A DNA stretch of 64,000 bases from Allium sativum (GCA_030737875.1 CM060909.1:26309659-26373658), one strand, 5' to 3'. Numbered from the stretch's first letter, positions 35,967 through 47,924 are shown. Made by a program: numbers and translations. The notes: generated by a model from the letters alone, not told the origin.

Positions 35967-36041
35967 GTCGTTAGAAATAAAGCTCGACTAGTTGAGCAAG
36001 GTTATTGAAGGAATAGATTTTGAAGAAACCTTCGCACCCGT
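35967..36041 (+). repeat. 75-bp host-sequence duplication flanking Tork
   Basis: Repeats 30971-31045 with two mismatches. It is SIRE-A reverse transcriptase sequence starting GTCGTTAGAAATAAAGCTCG. Between LTR end (35964) and this copy lie the two bases AC. Confidence 0.95.
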
Positions 36042-37250
36042 ACCAAGATTAAAGCTATCAAAATTCTACTTGCATTCATAATTAAAATAATTTCGAATTA
36101 TTTTAAATAGATGTAAAAATGCATTTTTAAATGGATTTATTAAGGAAGATGTTTATGTTGGACAACCTCCATTGTTTAAAGATGAAAATTTTCCAAATCA
36201 TGTTATGAAATAAAGAAACCTTTATACAGTTTAAAACAAGCTTCTAGACCTCGTATGATAGACTAAGATCTTAATTATTACAATCAAATTATGAAATTGG
36301 TAAAGTAGGTAATATACTTTTTATTAAAAGAGACAAAAAATGATATTCTGTTCGTACAAGTTTATGTAGATGATATTATATTTGGATCAACAAATAGTGA
36401 AATGAACAAAGAATTTTCTAAAATTATGATAAAAGAATTTGAAATGAGTCATATAGAAAAATCACTTTCTTTTTAAGATTACAAGTAAAGCAGTTAGATA
36501 ATGGTATTTTTATTAGTTAAGAAAAATATGCTAGGGATTTAATTAATAATTTTTATATGACCACTAGAAGTGGAAAATCCACTCCTACGGCAACTATGAA
36601 GCTTTAAGCAAAGATGACTTATCAAAAGGCGTAGATCAAAAACTATATAGGGGTATGATTGGTTTATTACTCTATATCACTGTGAGTAGGCCAGATATAA
36701 TGCATAGTGTTTGCCTTTGCACTAGATATCAATCTCAACCTGAGCAAACTCACTTAAAAACCGTTAAATGTATAGTTAGATATGTTAAACACACATTAGA
36801 CTTTGGTTTATTTTACCCTAAAAATCATTCATTTGATTTAATTTCATATTGTGATGCTGATTACGTTGATCGTAAATCAGACCACAAATGTTTAATTGGA
36901 ACTTGTTAATTTTTAGGATATTCCCTGGTTTTCTGGTTTAGTAAAAAAAGCAAAATATTGTATCCATATCAACAACTAAAGAAGAATATATCTCTGTTGC
37001 TTTAGCTTGTTTTCAAGTAATTTGTATGCAACAAACTTTGAAAGATTTTGAATTAAACATCACTAAATCACCAATATATTATAATAATACCAGTGCAATA
37101 GATCTATCTAAGAATCCTACACATCATGCTAGAACTAAGCATGTTGATGTTAGACGTCATTTTCTTAGAGATAATGTAGGTAAAGAAAATGTTTCATTAG
37201 AGTTCATTAAAACTAAGATTCAACTTGCAGACATATGAACTAAACTCTTG
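36042..37250 (+). pseudogene. SIRE-A reverse transcriptase C-part and RNase H, broken
   Basis: Continuation of the copia polyprotein. About 36115-36170 gives NAFLNGFIKEDVYVGQPP; the region of the catalytic YVDD is at about 36362-36377, reading (in another frame) as VYVDDIIFGS. The 36655-36909 frame has GLLLYITVSRPDIMHSV and the RNase H start SYCDADYVDRKSD. The 37026-37238 frame has TKHVDVRRHFLRDNV. Many frameshifts, no function expected. Confidence 0.8.
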
Positions 37251-37388
37251 AATGAAGTAACATTTACTAAATTAAGAAGAGAACTAGGAATTTATTTTAT
37301 AGTATAGAAATGTTAACATTTTGAAGAATCAGAAGAATTCTAAGTATATTTTATAAACAAAGGCTATCATCATAAAAAAGGAGGAGAT

Positions 37389-38419
37389 TATTAGAAACTG
37401 AGATGATTTATTTAATGACGACAATCTTTTTAACTATTATTATTATAAAACATATTCTAACACTATTGTCCATGTCTATATATGTATACACACACACACG
37501 TGATGTATATGCAAGTATTATATGCAGGTATTAATTATTGAAGACTGTATAGTATAGAGATTCAAGACTGAAGATAATAAAGAAGAAAAATTCAAGGTCG
37601 AGGACTCATGAGTAATAAGAGTTCAAGAATTCAAGATAAGTAATAGAGTCTAGATTTTTTGTTAAAACTTCATAATAGCACAAAAATCTTTTTCCCAATT
37701 TTCCTCATGGGTTGGAACCTATTTCTACCTTATAGTGGGATGGAACCTACAATTAAATCATTTATGGCGGGAACCGAGGCTTTCCATGATGAGATACTTT
37801 GCTAGTAGAACTCACGAAATAAAAGTTTTTAAATTTTCTTTTTTTATATAAATTTCCATTTTATCTTCAAAACTCTTCTTAACTTTTGCTCTCAATTGAT
37901 TTCAAAGTTACTTCCTGCTTGAAAATATCTCTTGGCTTTAAGATTACTAGATTTTAAACTAACTTTTGATCTAATAATTTAGTTTTGAAATCCAAAAGAT
38001 ATAATATTTACTTGAGTTTAAATATTTTTATTTCCTTATATTCATTTTTAAAGTTTTATATCTTAAGTTTTAATATTTTTATATTTATATTTGTAGTTTT
38101 ATATTAAGTTTTAAATCACTTTTATAAATTACAAATATATGCTTTAAATTTGTTATTACTCTATTATACTTGTTTATTATATCGGAAAATATTTTGTTTA
38201 AACTTTAGAATCACCTTGATTTATTTAAACATCATTTCCATTGATTTCAAGAAAATTAATTTTAAAAATTTCATAGGCATGTCGACATAGAGGGATGACC
38301 ATGTCGACATAGTAGCATTTTTTCTTCTAAAAAATCAAATTTAAAAAGAAGTTTCTATTCGTTAGAAACCTTTCCTGAATAGACATGGTTGTTTATTCCC
38401 TATATACCCCCAACCCAAA
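37389..38419 (+). repeat. 3' LTR of SIRE-A, truncated
   Basis: Starts TATTAGAAACTGAGATGA after the purine tract AAAAAGGAGGAGAT. It parallels 26674-27815 up to just past the TATA box (CTATATAC near 38400), then is cut by an LTR starting at 38420. The remaining about 690 bp of this LTR are nowhere in the window. Confidence 0.85.
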
Positions 38420-39708
38420 TGTAACAATCCACATTTTTCAGCGATATAATAATTAATTTATTAAATTATTTAAATAGTGATTTAGAGAATTTAATGGTTG
38501 TTTAATTAAATTATATTGAATATTTAATTAATATAAATAATAGAATAATATATTTATTTCTAAAATAGTCAGAAATAGTGAATTGACAATATAATGTGAA
38601 CTGGACAATTAAAAGTATTTAATTCAGCTTAGAATTGAATTAGAATGACGAATGTATTATTTGAACGACAGTTTGAATGCAAAATTATATTATAATTAAA
38701 ATCGAGCTTCAGATGGCGCGGCAGTTCGCTATTTGGCGATTCTAACTTCAACTGAAAATACAGAATTCGTTTTAAATCGGATTTCTGAAACAAGAAACGT
38801 TCGGAGCTGGTGAAGTATATTTTTCTGGTGGAAGAGAAAAATTGGGATTTCATTGTGTAGATTTTAATTTATGTCCAAATCAAATTTTATAAAAGTCGCT
38901 ATGGAATTCCTTTATAATTTATAAAGATATATATAAGGAATTCCAATATTAATTTGAATATCGATTCAACCGGGATTTGAATATCGAGTTGTAAAATCCT
39001 AGTGGAGCTGTATGGTATTCCATTGTAGATATATACGATAATATTTATTTTTAAACATTAAATTTAATTGTTTTTAAATATATTTATATATTTAAAAGGG
39101 TTATTTAGAGCTTTAAAAATAGCCATTTTTGCAAAGGAACTCAGAATTCGACGAAACTAATTTTGTTGGATCTGCAATGTCAAATTATTGTTAGATTTCA
39201 AGTTACGTGACTTTTGAAGTCAGTATGTGGCCATACCGATTTTTAATGTGAAAAACAGTCAGTACTTCGACAGTTAAAATTACGCTGGGTGAGCAAACGG
39301 ATTGTAGTTGGGTTCGTAATGTCAGATTGTAGTTGCATGCCAATTTTCGTGATTTTTGGGTATCGTATGAGGTCATAGGAATTTTTAAGGACGAGTACAA
39401 GTATCGATAACTTAGAAATTGAATATAAATTCGAATATAAAAATATTATAATTTACCTATAAATAATCCCTAAGTTTTTCTAAACCTAGAAAATTCATTC
39501 CTTAGTCAACCCTTTTGTTTCTTCCGTAACATTTGTGTTATAGGAATTTTATTCAATCCTTCCAAAATCAAAATCAAATAAAGCAAAATTTTATAAATCA
39601 ATATGAATACATATTCGAGTTGCTGGTGAAATGCTCTCCGTTTTGGTATTGAAATCGTAAAGCTCGATGGGTTTTCCTGGAGTTCGAACATTTGCAGCGT
39701 GGGCTAGT
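38420..39708 (+). repeat. Gypsy LTR relic A
   Basis: Starts TGTAACAATCCAC at the break in the SIRE-A LTR, the style of start used by the gypsy LTRs here. A block at about 38705-38890 (GCGCGGCAGTTCG, GAAACAAGAA, GGAAGAGAAAAA) is repeated at 42557-42740. No end with primer site; another LTR start at 39709 interrupts it. Non-coding. Confidence 0.55.
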
Positions 39709-42540
39709 GTAACGACCCGGATTTTTGAATAGTTTATTTTAAATATTTAATAATGGATTTAAATATTGAGTTGATAATATAAATCGATTTTTATACCGAG
39801 TTAACGATTTAGTAATCGAAATACGATTTATTTCGAATATATATATAATCATCGTAATATGAAAATGAATTTAATTGAATTCAAAATTTATAACTGAATT
39901 GAAAACAATTTAGAAGACCAATACAAACTTCTATTTGAAGAATAATAATAATATTAATTTATTTTCAAAAAATTTATTTGTTTTTAGTTCAATTTATATC
40001 GATTTAAATTTATATCTTCTCTATATGATCAAATTGGGTTTCGATACTTGTCCTAGCGTGTTCAGAATAGTGTTATAGCCCTAGGAATGCCTGTTGTTGT
40101 GTTCAAAAAGGAGTCCGGGATCACGGGGTATTTTAAAAGGGTTAAAATCACCGGCTCAACTCAAAATAGAAAAAATAAAAATAATTTAAAACTAATTCCT
40201 TCCATCCTAGTTTCACAACGTACACTGCAAACCTACCTCCCTTTAGTCTATTCCTACTTCTGCCTAAAAGACGCTGTTCCTACCTTCTAGCTCTCTTCTA
40301 TATATTGCATTCTCCATTTCTAAAAGAATAAAAAAGAAAAACCAATTCAAGTCTCTGAAATCCCTTCGTTCCTTTTTCCTTGGTAGCTTAAAGTTGGTTT
40401 CATGATTATCTCCATTTATTTTCTGTTCTCAATTAAAGACAAAAGGCCGATGTTCCTTCCTTGATAAAATCATTCCATCGTTCAAAAAAAAAGAGAGAGA
40501 GGAATCAAAATCAAATACAAATTCGAAATTGCGATTTAAATTTATGATCGAAGAATTTATGAAGCTAGACATTTAAATAGAGGTGCTTTCGAATTGGGGA
40601 TCGCGAGTTATGTTGAAGCTCAAACCAACTGAGGCGCATGTGATCTGGAATGAGGCGACATCCTAGGGGAGCTCGCGATGGGAATTAGGTATTTTTTTGA
40701 GGAGGCATAAGAGCATCACTACTTTCCTGTAGCAATCAAAAGAGGAAGTTGTGATTTGGTTAGATGGTGCGAATTGATAATTGTTGAGGTGGAAATACCA
40801 GCTGCGTTGATGTATGCGATTAATGAGAAGTGGGGTACCGTGAGATGTTCTGTGTGGTGCAATAATTAAGATGAGCTAGAGTTGACAGGGAAGGCTGAGG
40901 AGTTTGGTAGGCGTAGCAGTGGGTTGTCGAGTCAGAGACTGCAGAGGACGGAGCAGCAGTTGTCGGCAGTATGGAGAGTTTTGGTCTCTGTTCATTATAA
41001 GGTATAAACTGATGGTGAGACAGTATATGGCCGGGTGCTGATACATGAGTTGTTTTGGAGAGTTCCTGTTCAACAGTTTTGGCTCCACAGGTTGATGAAT
41101 TCTTGCAATGGAGAAGACAGTGTGCAAATGTGATTAAGGTAAGTATATATATATATATATTAATAAATTAGCTAATAATGTTTAATCATACATTTTTATA
41201 TATTCAAACGAAATGAGAAAAATAAGATATCATACCAAGCTTGGTCAAAAAAATAAACAAATCAAACACGGTTGGTTATATTGATTCGCATTATCGTTAT
41301 CTACGTATAAGAGCTATACCAAATGGATATGGCATTTTATGGAATTTCTGCTAATTGCAAATACAGTTCGGAATCCAATCCAATAAAATAGCGTGAGAGA
41401 TGGAATTTAAATCAGATATTCAGCAAAATAAAAGCCCTGGTGAGTAAATCTCACTCGAAGCAGGATGGGTATTATTTATGTTGGCTAACGTCTATGGATG
41501 CGGGAAAAGCAGGTTGGAGGAATCCAACAGGATTCCTCAAAATTCATTATTGTTTGTTTTCACATATATATATTATCTTATATGATGTGTTATAAAAACC
41601 GTGATTTGATAATTGAGTGTTTTTGGATATTTAATATCACCAGGCTAAAAAGATATTAGGGATTTAAATGGAAAATTCTATTTTTATAAAAATAGAATTT
41701 GAAATTTGAATGGTCTAAAAAAAATTAACTTGCTTTGAAAAAAATAAACAAGTATTGAATTTATGAACGATGTTTATAAATTAAATAATATAGGAAATTA
41801 AAGTAAATTTATAAATAGTGTTTATAAATAAAGTGGAAAAATTGTCATTTGATAATTCGAATATTTAAATTTAAATGTGAATTTAAAAATAGAAACGGTG
41901 AAATCATTTTAAAGAAATAAACAATGGAATGTATTCTGATGTTCAGAATATAAATTGGACTAAAATAAATCTGTAAGGATTTATGATTTGAATTCAATTA
42001 ATTCAAATTTTATTTAAATAGAAGTCAAACTAAATGAATAGAATTTGAATATATAGAATTTGAATAGAATTTGAATATATAGAATTTGAATATATAGAAT
42101 TTGAATAGAATTTGAATATGTAGAATTTGAATAGAATTGAAAATAGAAAATTCAAATAGAATTGAAAATACAATTTGAATATAGAAAATTCAAATTGAAT
42201 TTGAACATAGAAAATTCAAATAGAATTGAAAATAGAATATGAAAATAGAAAGTTGAAATCATTTCAAAATGGGAACGACGAAATATATTTCAGAATGCAG
42301 ATTTTTAAACAAAGTAGAAATAAATCCAAAGGATTTATAGTTTGTAAAGGGAATTGGAATTTAATATAGAAGGTCAAAGTATAAATAAATTTATTTTCGA
42401 GTTAGGAAAAATCGACAATTATAGATAATCAAAAATATTATGTGGAATTGGGAAACTGATATGATATATATTAAAATATATCAGAATAGAGTTGAAATTT
42501 ATTATAAACATGTTTAAAACGTTTATATATTAAATATAAT
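39709..42540 (+). repeat. Gypsy LTR relic, possibly G-family-like
   Basis: Starts TGTAACGACCCGGATTTTTG, comparable to TGTAGCGACCCAGTTTTTGG at 56501. A TATATATTGC at about 40300 could be its promoter, followed by a less AT-rich block (about 40580-41110), an organisation like that of the G LTR. Includes GGTGAGTAAAT near 41430. No primer site or coding region recognised. Confidence 0.4.
42040..42260 (+). repeat. Minisatellite of ATAGAATTTGAAT-type units
   Basis: Many imperfect copies of AGAATTTGAATATAT and AGAAAATTCAAATAG in a row. Some units are in inverted sense (GAATTTGAA/TTCAAATTC), so the array can also fold. Confidence 0.85.
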
Positions 42541-44062
42541 TAAAACAAACTCACCCGCAGCGCGGTAGTTCATAAATTGGCGTTTTGAATTTCAATTGAG
42601 TATATAGAACCCAATTGAAGTCGGAATTCTTTGAAACAAGAATCGTCGGGACGAATTTGATAATAATTTCTAATGGAAGAGAAAAATCTGGATTTCACTT
42701 GATAGATTTTGAGTTATGTCAAAATCAAATTTTCGGAAAAACAGCGCCATAACCATTATTAAACCATAACGGTTTTATTTAAATTAATAAAAGGATTTCA
42801 AGCAAATCAAATTCGAATTTCCATTAGAAGGATCCATACTTGAGTTATAAAATAAATATAAACTCAAGTGAAGTATATGAAATGATTTTTGAAACAAAAA
42901 TCATATTTTAAATTTTTGAAAAGAATTAACTAAGTTAAAGAAGGATCAGTTAATTGAATTTTAGAATTAGTTTAACCTTAAATATGAAAATGGAATTTAT
43001 GAAATTTTATTCGTAATCGAATAGGTAATGTAAATTAAAAATGGGATTTCAATTAGCTTATAAGCGAATTGAAATATTTTTGAACATGTTATGTTCAAAT
43101 ATAAAAGTGAAATAGGCAAAATAACTAACTAGAAAATTAATTAGCAAATCAAGTTTAAAATGACCGGATTGAGTTGTAATAAATTGGGAATGGACAGATA
43201 TGTGTTAGGCAGGTATGTAATGAAGTATATGAAGAGATATATTGAAATGCCCGACAAAAAGGTCCATGTTTAAATTCCAAATGAGGTTTTATGCGCCGAA
43301 TCGGCTAGCCGCTTGGCTTTTTCTTTTTCTTTTTGATTAGAGAGGCCTATGTGGCAGTTTGGGGATTTTCCCGATGCTCTCTGTACAAAGGAGGTTATGG
43401 CGAAATTTTCCGGAAATTTAAGGAGTTAGAATATTTTTAAGAAAATTTGATAGTTAGAAATCAATGTATCGATATATATAGAATTCGATAAGTAAATGAA
43501 CTTAAAAATAGAATATTATAAACAAAAAGGAAATCTATAAATTACATTTGTTAAAAATAGAAAGAGAAGCGTATACGTGTTTAGAAATGGATAATTGGTT
43601 TTTATGGTGTTGATTATTCGGGAATAATGTTCTCGTCTGTTTTGAAGTTAAGGATGTTTTCAGTCAAGGTCTGAGAGGTAATTTTACCCCTACTCAATTA
43701 ATTTCATTTTTAACCGATAAATAGAAAGATTCAGTCTCGAAGATCAATGGTTGAATAAAAGATAGTTGAATGAAATATTTTGGATTGCTTATAACGATGT
43801 TTTACACAATATTCGTTTTAGCCCAAATAAGTGGAATTTTGGAAATATAATAAATAAATATTTCCTGAGAGTAGAATTAAATGAGTCAAGCAAGAAATAA
43901 ATAATTGGAATGTTCTCCAATTATAAATAGAAAATATTTTCTAAATGTAGAAAACAAAAGATGGCGAAATATGGAAATGCTTTCCAAATAGCGTAAGATG
44001 GCAAGATGATTATTGAAAATATTTGGTTAACAAATATTGACAAGGAAATGGAGAAGTGATTT
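42541..44062 (+). repeat. Gypsy LTR relic B
   Basis: Homologous to part of relic A (42557-42900 against 38705-39050). No clean ends. Right end is cut by the Tk2 LTR at 44063. No gene. Confidence 0.45.
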
Positions 44063-44267
44063 TGTAACAACCCGTATTTTAATAACGTGTTATAACCATA
44101 AATCAAGGAAGAATTAATTTTTAAAATAAGGATCAAGGGCAACGGGTTACGCCATTACGTTCATCTCGAAATTCTGCTTGGAAACGAGTCCGAGTTTCAG
44201 AAATTTCAAGTTCAAAAACAGCTCAGAATTCGAATTCAAATTTCGAATTCAAACCCCAGAACGGACT

Positions 44268-44459
44268 GGGCGGGAAATTTCCTGCCCAGGACCAGGTCGA
44301 CCTGGGGGTCGACCATAGTGTCGAACTGCCCAGGACCAGGTCGACCATAGAGTCGACCTGGGTGTCGACCTGGTTGCCGAGCCCATTTTTGAGTCAGAGT
44401 TCACTCTGATGTTTCTAGTCCGATTTCTGTCTAAATTCATTGGCTAGACCCTATATAAA
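44268..44459 (+). promoter_or_regulatory. Tk2 LTR promoter: E2F-like dyad, GTCGAC array, TATA
   Basis: GGGCGGGAAATTTCCTGCCC (44268-44287) contains GCGGGAAA, the reverse complement of the E2F consensus TTTCCCGC. GTCGAC is at 44296, 44308, 44340, 44352 and 44364, with a variant GTCGAA at 44319. TATATAAA is at 44452-44459. Confidence 0.65.
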
Positions 44460-45353
44460 CAGCCCCTAACTCTAGTCTCTGTACACAAATTCTCTCTGGC
44501 CTTATGCTACTAAAACTCTAGTTGAAAAGTTAGGGAAAAGGGATTGCTTCTTCTCCAACAAGGCTACGTGTACAGTATTGCTGTTTGGGGGATTTCTGTT
44601 AGACTCGAGATTCAACATCGCCTCTTTGTTTTCTAATTTTCAAACCACGATCTGTAAGCCCCAGTTACTTTTAGATCTAAACTTTAAACTTAATATGGAC
44701 ATGTTGTAAATTGAAATTGAACATAAGTATGACAATTATCTTGGATCTATCATTGTATTTCTTGGATCTATTATTGTTCATTTTGGATCTACTATTTGTT
44801 TACATTGGATCTATTCATCTTGAATCTTGAATTGTGGTAATATTTATATGAAATTGATTTGGGACCTATATATGTTGTATATCTAAAACCCCTAATGCCC
44901 GTAATATTCATGCCTGTGATGTTGAATTAGTTGTTATTCACAAGTTTGGGGTTATTATCTTATGTCAACTGTTACCATGACTATCACCCCATTTTGCTAG
45001 ATTTGATATTTGAGACCACTACTCCATATGCCAGTATTGTTGTAATCGTTTATCTCAAGTTATACCATGCTTGACTTGTAATCACTTTTGCCACCTTATG
45101 CCCGTTCTTTCTATGTTATTCCCTAATTAGATTTGTTTGTATCAATTCAAATTCACATGCGATGGGAATACGATTTGGGTAGTTTAGGCAAACCTGAATT
45201 TACCATGAACTTGGAACATGAACATTGTTATAACTTGAATCTGAATATGGATATGAAACTTACCTTGAAACTTGTCACGAACTTGATATGAGACTTGAAC
45301 ATGGTCATGACTCTAGAACGAACTTGAAAATGGCCAACTCGAGGTTGGGTTGA

Positions 45354-45515
45354 GTTTGTAGTGTAAATCTGCCCGGAACCGTGCGACGAATCCAGTGACT
45401 GCAAACAATAGGATCCAATGTGTGTAGTTGGTCATGTTGCACCTAAAACCCGAGGTTAGACTATGTTGTGGTGTAAATCTGCCCGGAACCGCCCGGTAAA
45501 TCCAGTGACCACAAC
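45354..45515 (+). other. Predicted twin RNA hairpins in Tk2 LTR
   Basis: Stem 1: GTTTGTAGT (45354-45362) with ACTGCAAAC (45398-45406), one G-T wobble. Stem 2: GTTGTGGT (45465-45472) with ACCACAAC (45508-45515), perfect. Inner pair CTG/CAG in both. The apex of the second is CCCGGAACCGCCCGG. They lie about 0.9-1 kb downstream of the TATA box, so within the predicted transcript leader. Confidence 0.65.
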
Positions 45516-46283
45516 AACTAGTCAAATGTGAGAGGTTGGGGTGCATTAATGAATTTATGCTACATGATAGGGTTAAGTCATGAACATGAAAGACAACACT
45601 TAACCAACTTGATACATGATTGGATAGGGTTAAGTAACGAATTTGAATGACAACACTTAACCCATTAGAAACCCTAGTTACGCGGTCCTTTTCAGCAGTA
45701 ACCCACTTAGATGTATCACGATACCCTAGGACTAGGCAGGGTGGGGCACAATTACTGGGCTGATTATAAGCGACCAGAACGACGGCTGAGTTGGTGTGCC
45801 ATTGTAGGTTCAGGCGGACTATGGTCGTGCACGTAGTCCGGAGTTGAAAAAGCAGGCATTTGGCACCAGTAGGTTTACACTTTGCGTGCTTCATTCGTGT
45901 CGATGGTTGGTACCCTAGGGCTTGATACACCCTATGGTGGACCTAGCACAAGTGACTACATTTCGTGATTGGGCCATATGACACAGACACATGACGAGCT
46001 AGAACTTGTAGGGAGCCGATCGATTAGTAGATCGTACTGTAGGACCCCGTAATGGGTCATTTCATGATATTGGGCCAAGGGATCATTTCATGGTTAATAC
46101 TTGACATGGGTTAGAATACTAGTACAGTTGGTGCAGCGAATATTGAATATGCGATGCTAGACTTGACTTATCTTGTTATCTTAGTTATCATAATAGTCCT
46201 GTTATCATCCTTATGTTTAATTCCAGTTTTCACATGTCATGTTACTTTTACTAGTTTTTATGCTAAAAGTCACTAGGGCTTAC

Positions 46284-46298
46284 CAGTCTTTATGACTG
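46284..46298 (+). other. Conserved CAGTC/GACTG hairpin in Tk2 LTR
   Basis: CAGTC, loop TTTAT, GACTG. Followed by pyrimidines and a C tract ending CCCCAG and GTTCTC, shared with the solo LTR at 49656. Confidence 0.6.
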
Positions 46299-46695
46299 AC
46301 CCTTTTTCTTTCGTTTCCCCCTCCCCCCAGGTTCTCAAGGAGGAAATGCTAGCTCTTAGTTTGGATTTAGCTTGCTTTCTGTCAGCTCATGTACGGTTTG
46401 GTCTTGAGCTATGCTATGGCTGCACTTCTGCTATTTTTGGGGAATAATTTACTTTTATTATCTTAAGTTTATGCTTCTTTATTTAGAACTTGATGTAATG
46501 GAATAATTCGTACTTTGGATATATGAGGTTTTGACTCTTTTCTTGAAAGTAATGAAATTTGGTTTTTAATTTCTACCGCTGCTTTATTTATGTTCTGCCT
46601 TGTGATATCTCTGTGTATGTTTACCTAGATAATACTCCACCAAAACTAGTGCATTCCCTTTGTGAGTGACTCTAGCGGAGGTGGGGTGTTAAATT

Positions 46696-46707
46696 TGGTA
46701 TCAGAGC
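46696..46707 (+). other. Primer binding site of Tk2
   Basis: TGGTATCAGAGC two bases after the LTR end; initiator-Met tRNA type. Confidence 0.92.
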
Positions 46708-47345
46708 AGAAGGTTACCAGACGGGGCAAAAGTTTTAAAAAACCTTCTAAAACTATTTTCCAAAACCGTTTATAAAGAAGCATTTTTCAATAATAGTTTT
46801 ATGTTTAAAAAGGCTATTCCCCAAAATCCATTAGCACTTTCCTTTGTTTCCTCGTTTGAATCTTTTTGTTTTCGTTTTCCAGCATGTCTAATCTTAGCCT
46901 TCCTAAGGGAGTACCTGTACTTGGATGGTTCCGAAGGTACTTGGAAGCTAGGGCCAACGGCGCGGGCCCGGCAGACATCCCTCCTCCTCCTCCCCCAGTG
47001 GCCGCGGTTCCTCCTCCTCCTGGTACCGCCTTTGCCAAAATATGCAAAGACTTTAAAGCAATGGGCGACAAGGACTTTGTTGGAACTGAAACTGTAACAA
47101 CCCGTATTTTCAATAACCTATTATAACGTAAATCGAGGCAGAATTTAATTTATAAATCTGAATCAAGGGAAACAGGCTATTCCATTGCGTTCGTCTCGGA
47201 AAAATACGCGAAATAGAGTCCGAGTTTTCGAAAATCGGAGTCCGTATGACCCGATTAAGGCCCAACGAAGTTTTCAGAAAATTTCAAGTTCAAAACAGAT
47301 TTCGAATTTCGGGTTCAAAATTCGAAAAAGGGTCAGATTGGGCCA

Positions 47346-47586
47346 GGCGGGAAAATTCCCGCCAGAGCACCCAAGTCGACAGCCCTGTCGACTTGGGAGT
47401 CGACTTGGTTGGACCCAAGTCGACAGCCCTGTCGACTTGGCTGTCGACTTGGTTCAGCCGGGCAGTTTTGCCTGGTGCACCATTTTGGGGTTTTGGTTAG
47501 GTTTTGGGCCAGATTCGGTTTTAAGGGCTGAGATTGGAATTAGGGTTTAATCCTAAGGTTGAAACTAATCCTAATCTCTATAAATA
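47346..47586 (+). promoter_or_regulatory. Solo LTR promoter: perfect E2F-like dyad, six GTCGAC, TATA
   Basis: GGCGGGAAAATTCCCGCC (47346-47363) is two E2F-like half-sites in inverted order. GTCGAC is at 47375, 47387, 47399, 47419, 47431 and 47443, arranged as two repeats of three. TATAAATA is at 47579-47586. Confidence 0.65.
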
Positions 47587-47924
47587 AGCCCCTAACCTAA
47601 CCCTAAATCATCATTATTCAACCCTACAACTAAACTATGGCAAAATCATTCCTCTCATGGCCTCCACTCTCTTCATAAAATTTCTAAGAGAAATTTTCCA
47701 TGCATACAAGTGTTTTCAAGCTTGTATGAGTGTCATTAGCTTGCATTCAAGTCAAGTTTCCATAATTACATCATAAAGCAAGGGTTTTTATTGATTTGGA
47801 GCTTGCATTTTGGGTTTATTTGATTGCATAAGGGCTTTATCTCAATCTATATATACTTTTGTGGCTTCATAAGCATTGTAAGCCCTTTTCTACTTTCATA
47901 TTTGAACTCTAAAGTTAAATGAAT

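Larger units (their letters stand above)
26674..38419 (+). mobile_element. SIRE-like Ty1/copia element SIRE-A, gag-less and interrupted
   Basis: 5' LTR 26674-28503, primer site from 28504, protease/integrase/reverse transcriptase/RNase H remnants in the copia order, purine tract about 37375-37388 and 3' LTR from 37389. It is interrupted by a processed retrocopy (30194-30804) and a Tork element (31046-35964). The 3' LTR is broken at 38419 just past its TATA box. Almost no gag remains between the primer site and protease. Lineage assignment rests on integrase motifs and the long LTR and is moderately sure. Confidence 0.8.
44063..46693 (+). repeat. 5' LTR of Tk2 (2.63 kb)
   Basis: Starts TGTAACAACCCG. 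Its end reads GTGTTAAA instead of GTGTTACA, so the terminal CA is mutated. Contains the E2F-like dyad, five GTCGAC sites, TATA box, GGATCTA repeats (about 44740-44815), twin hairpins, two GGTTAAGT stems (45590-45670) and the CAGTC hairpin (46284-46298) with a C tract ending in CAG (about 46318-46330). Confidence 0.9.

Noticed and set aside
45313..45930. 205-codon open frame on the minus strand
   Set aside because: Antisense to the Tk2 LTR, covering the twin-hairpin region. No homologous frame is kept in the solo LTR.
46814..47113. Minus-strand 99-codon frame rich in glycine
   Set aside because: Antisense to the proline-rich part of Tk2 gag.
47185..47550. Two overlapping plus-strand frames (121 and 84 codons)
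   Set aside because: They cover the U3 region with GTCGAC repeats upstream of the solo LTR TATA box; GC-rich repeats create open frames.
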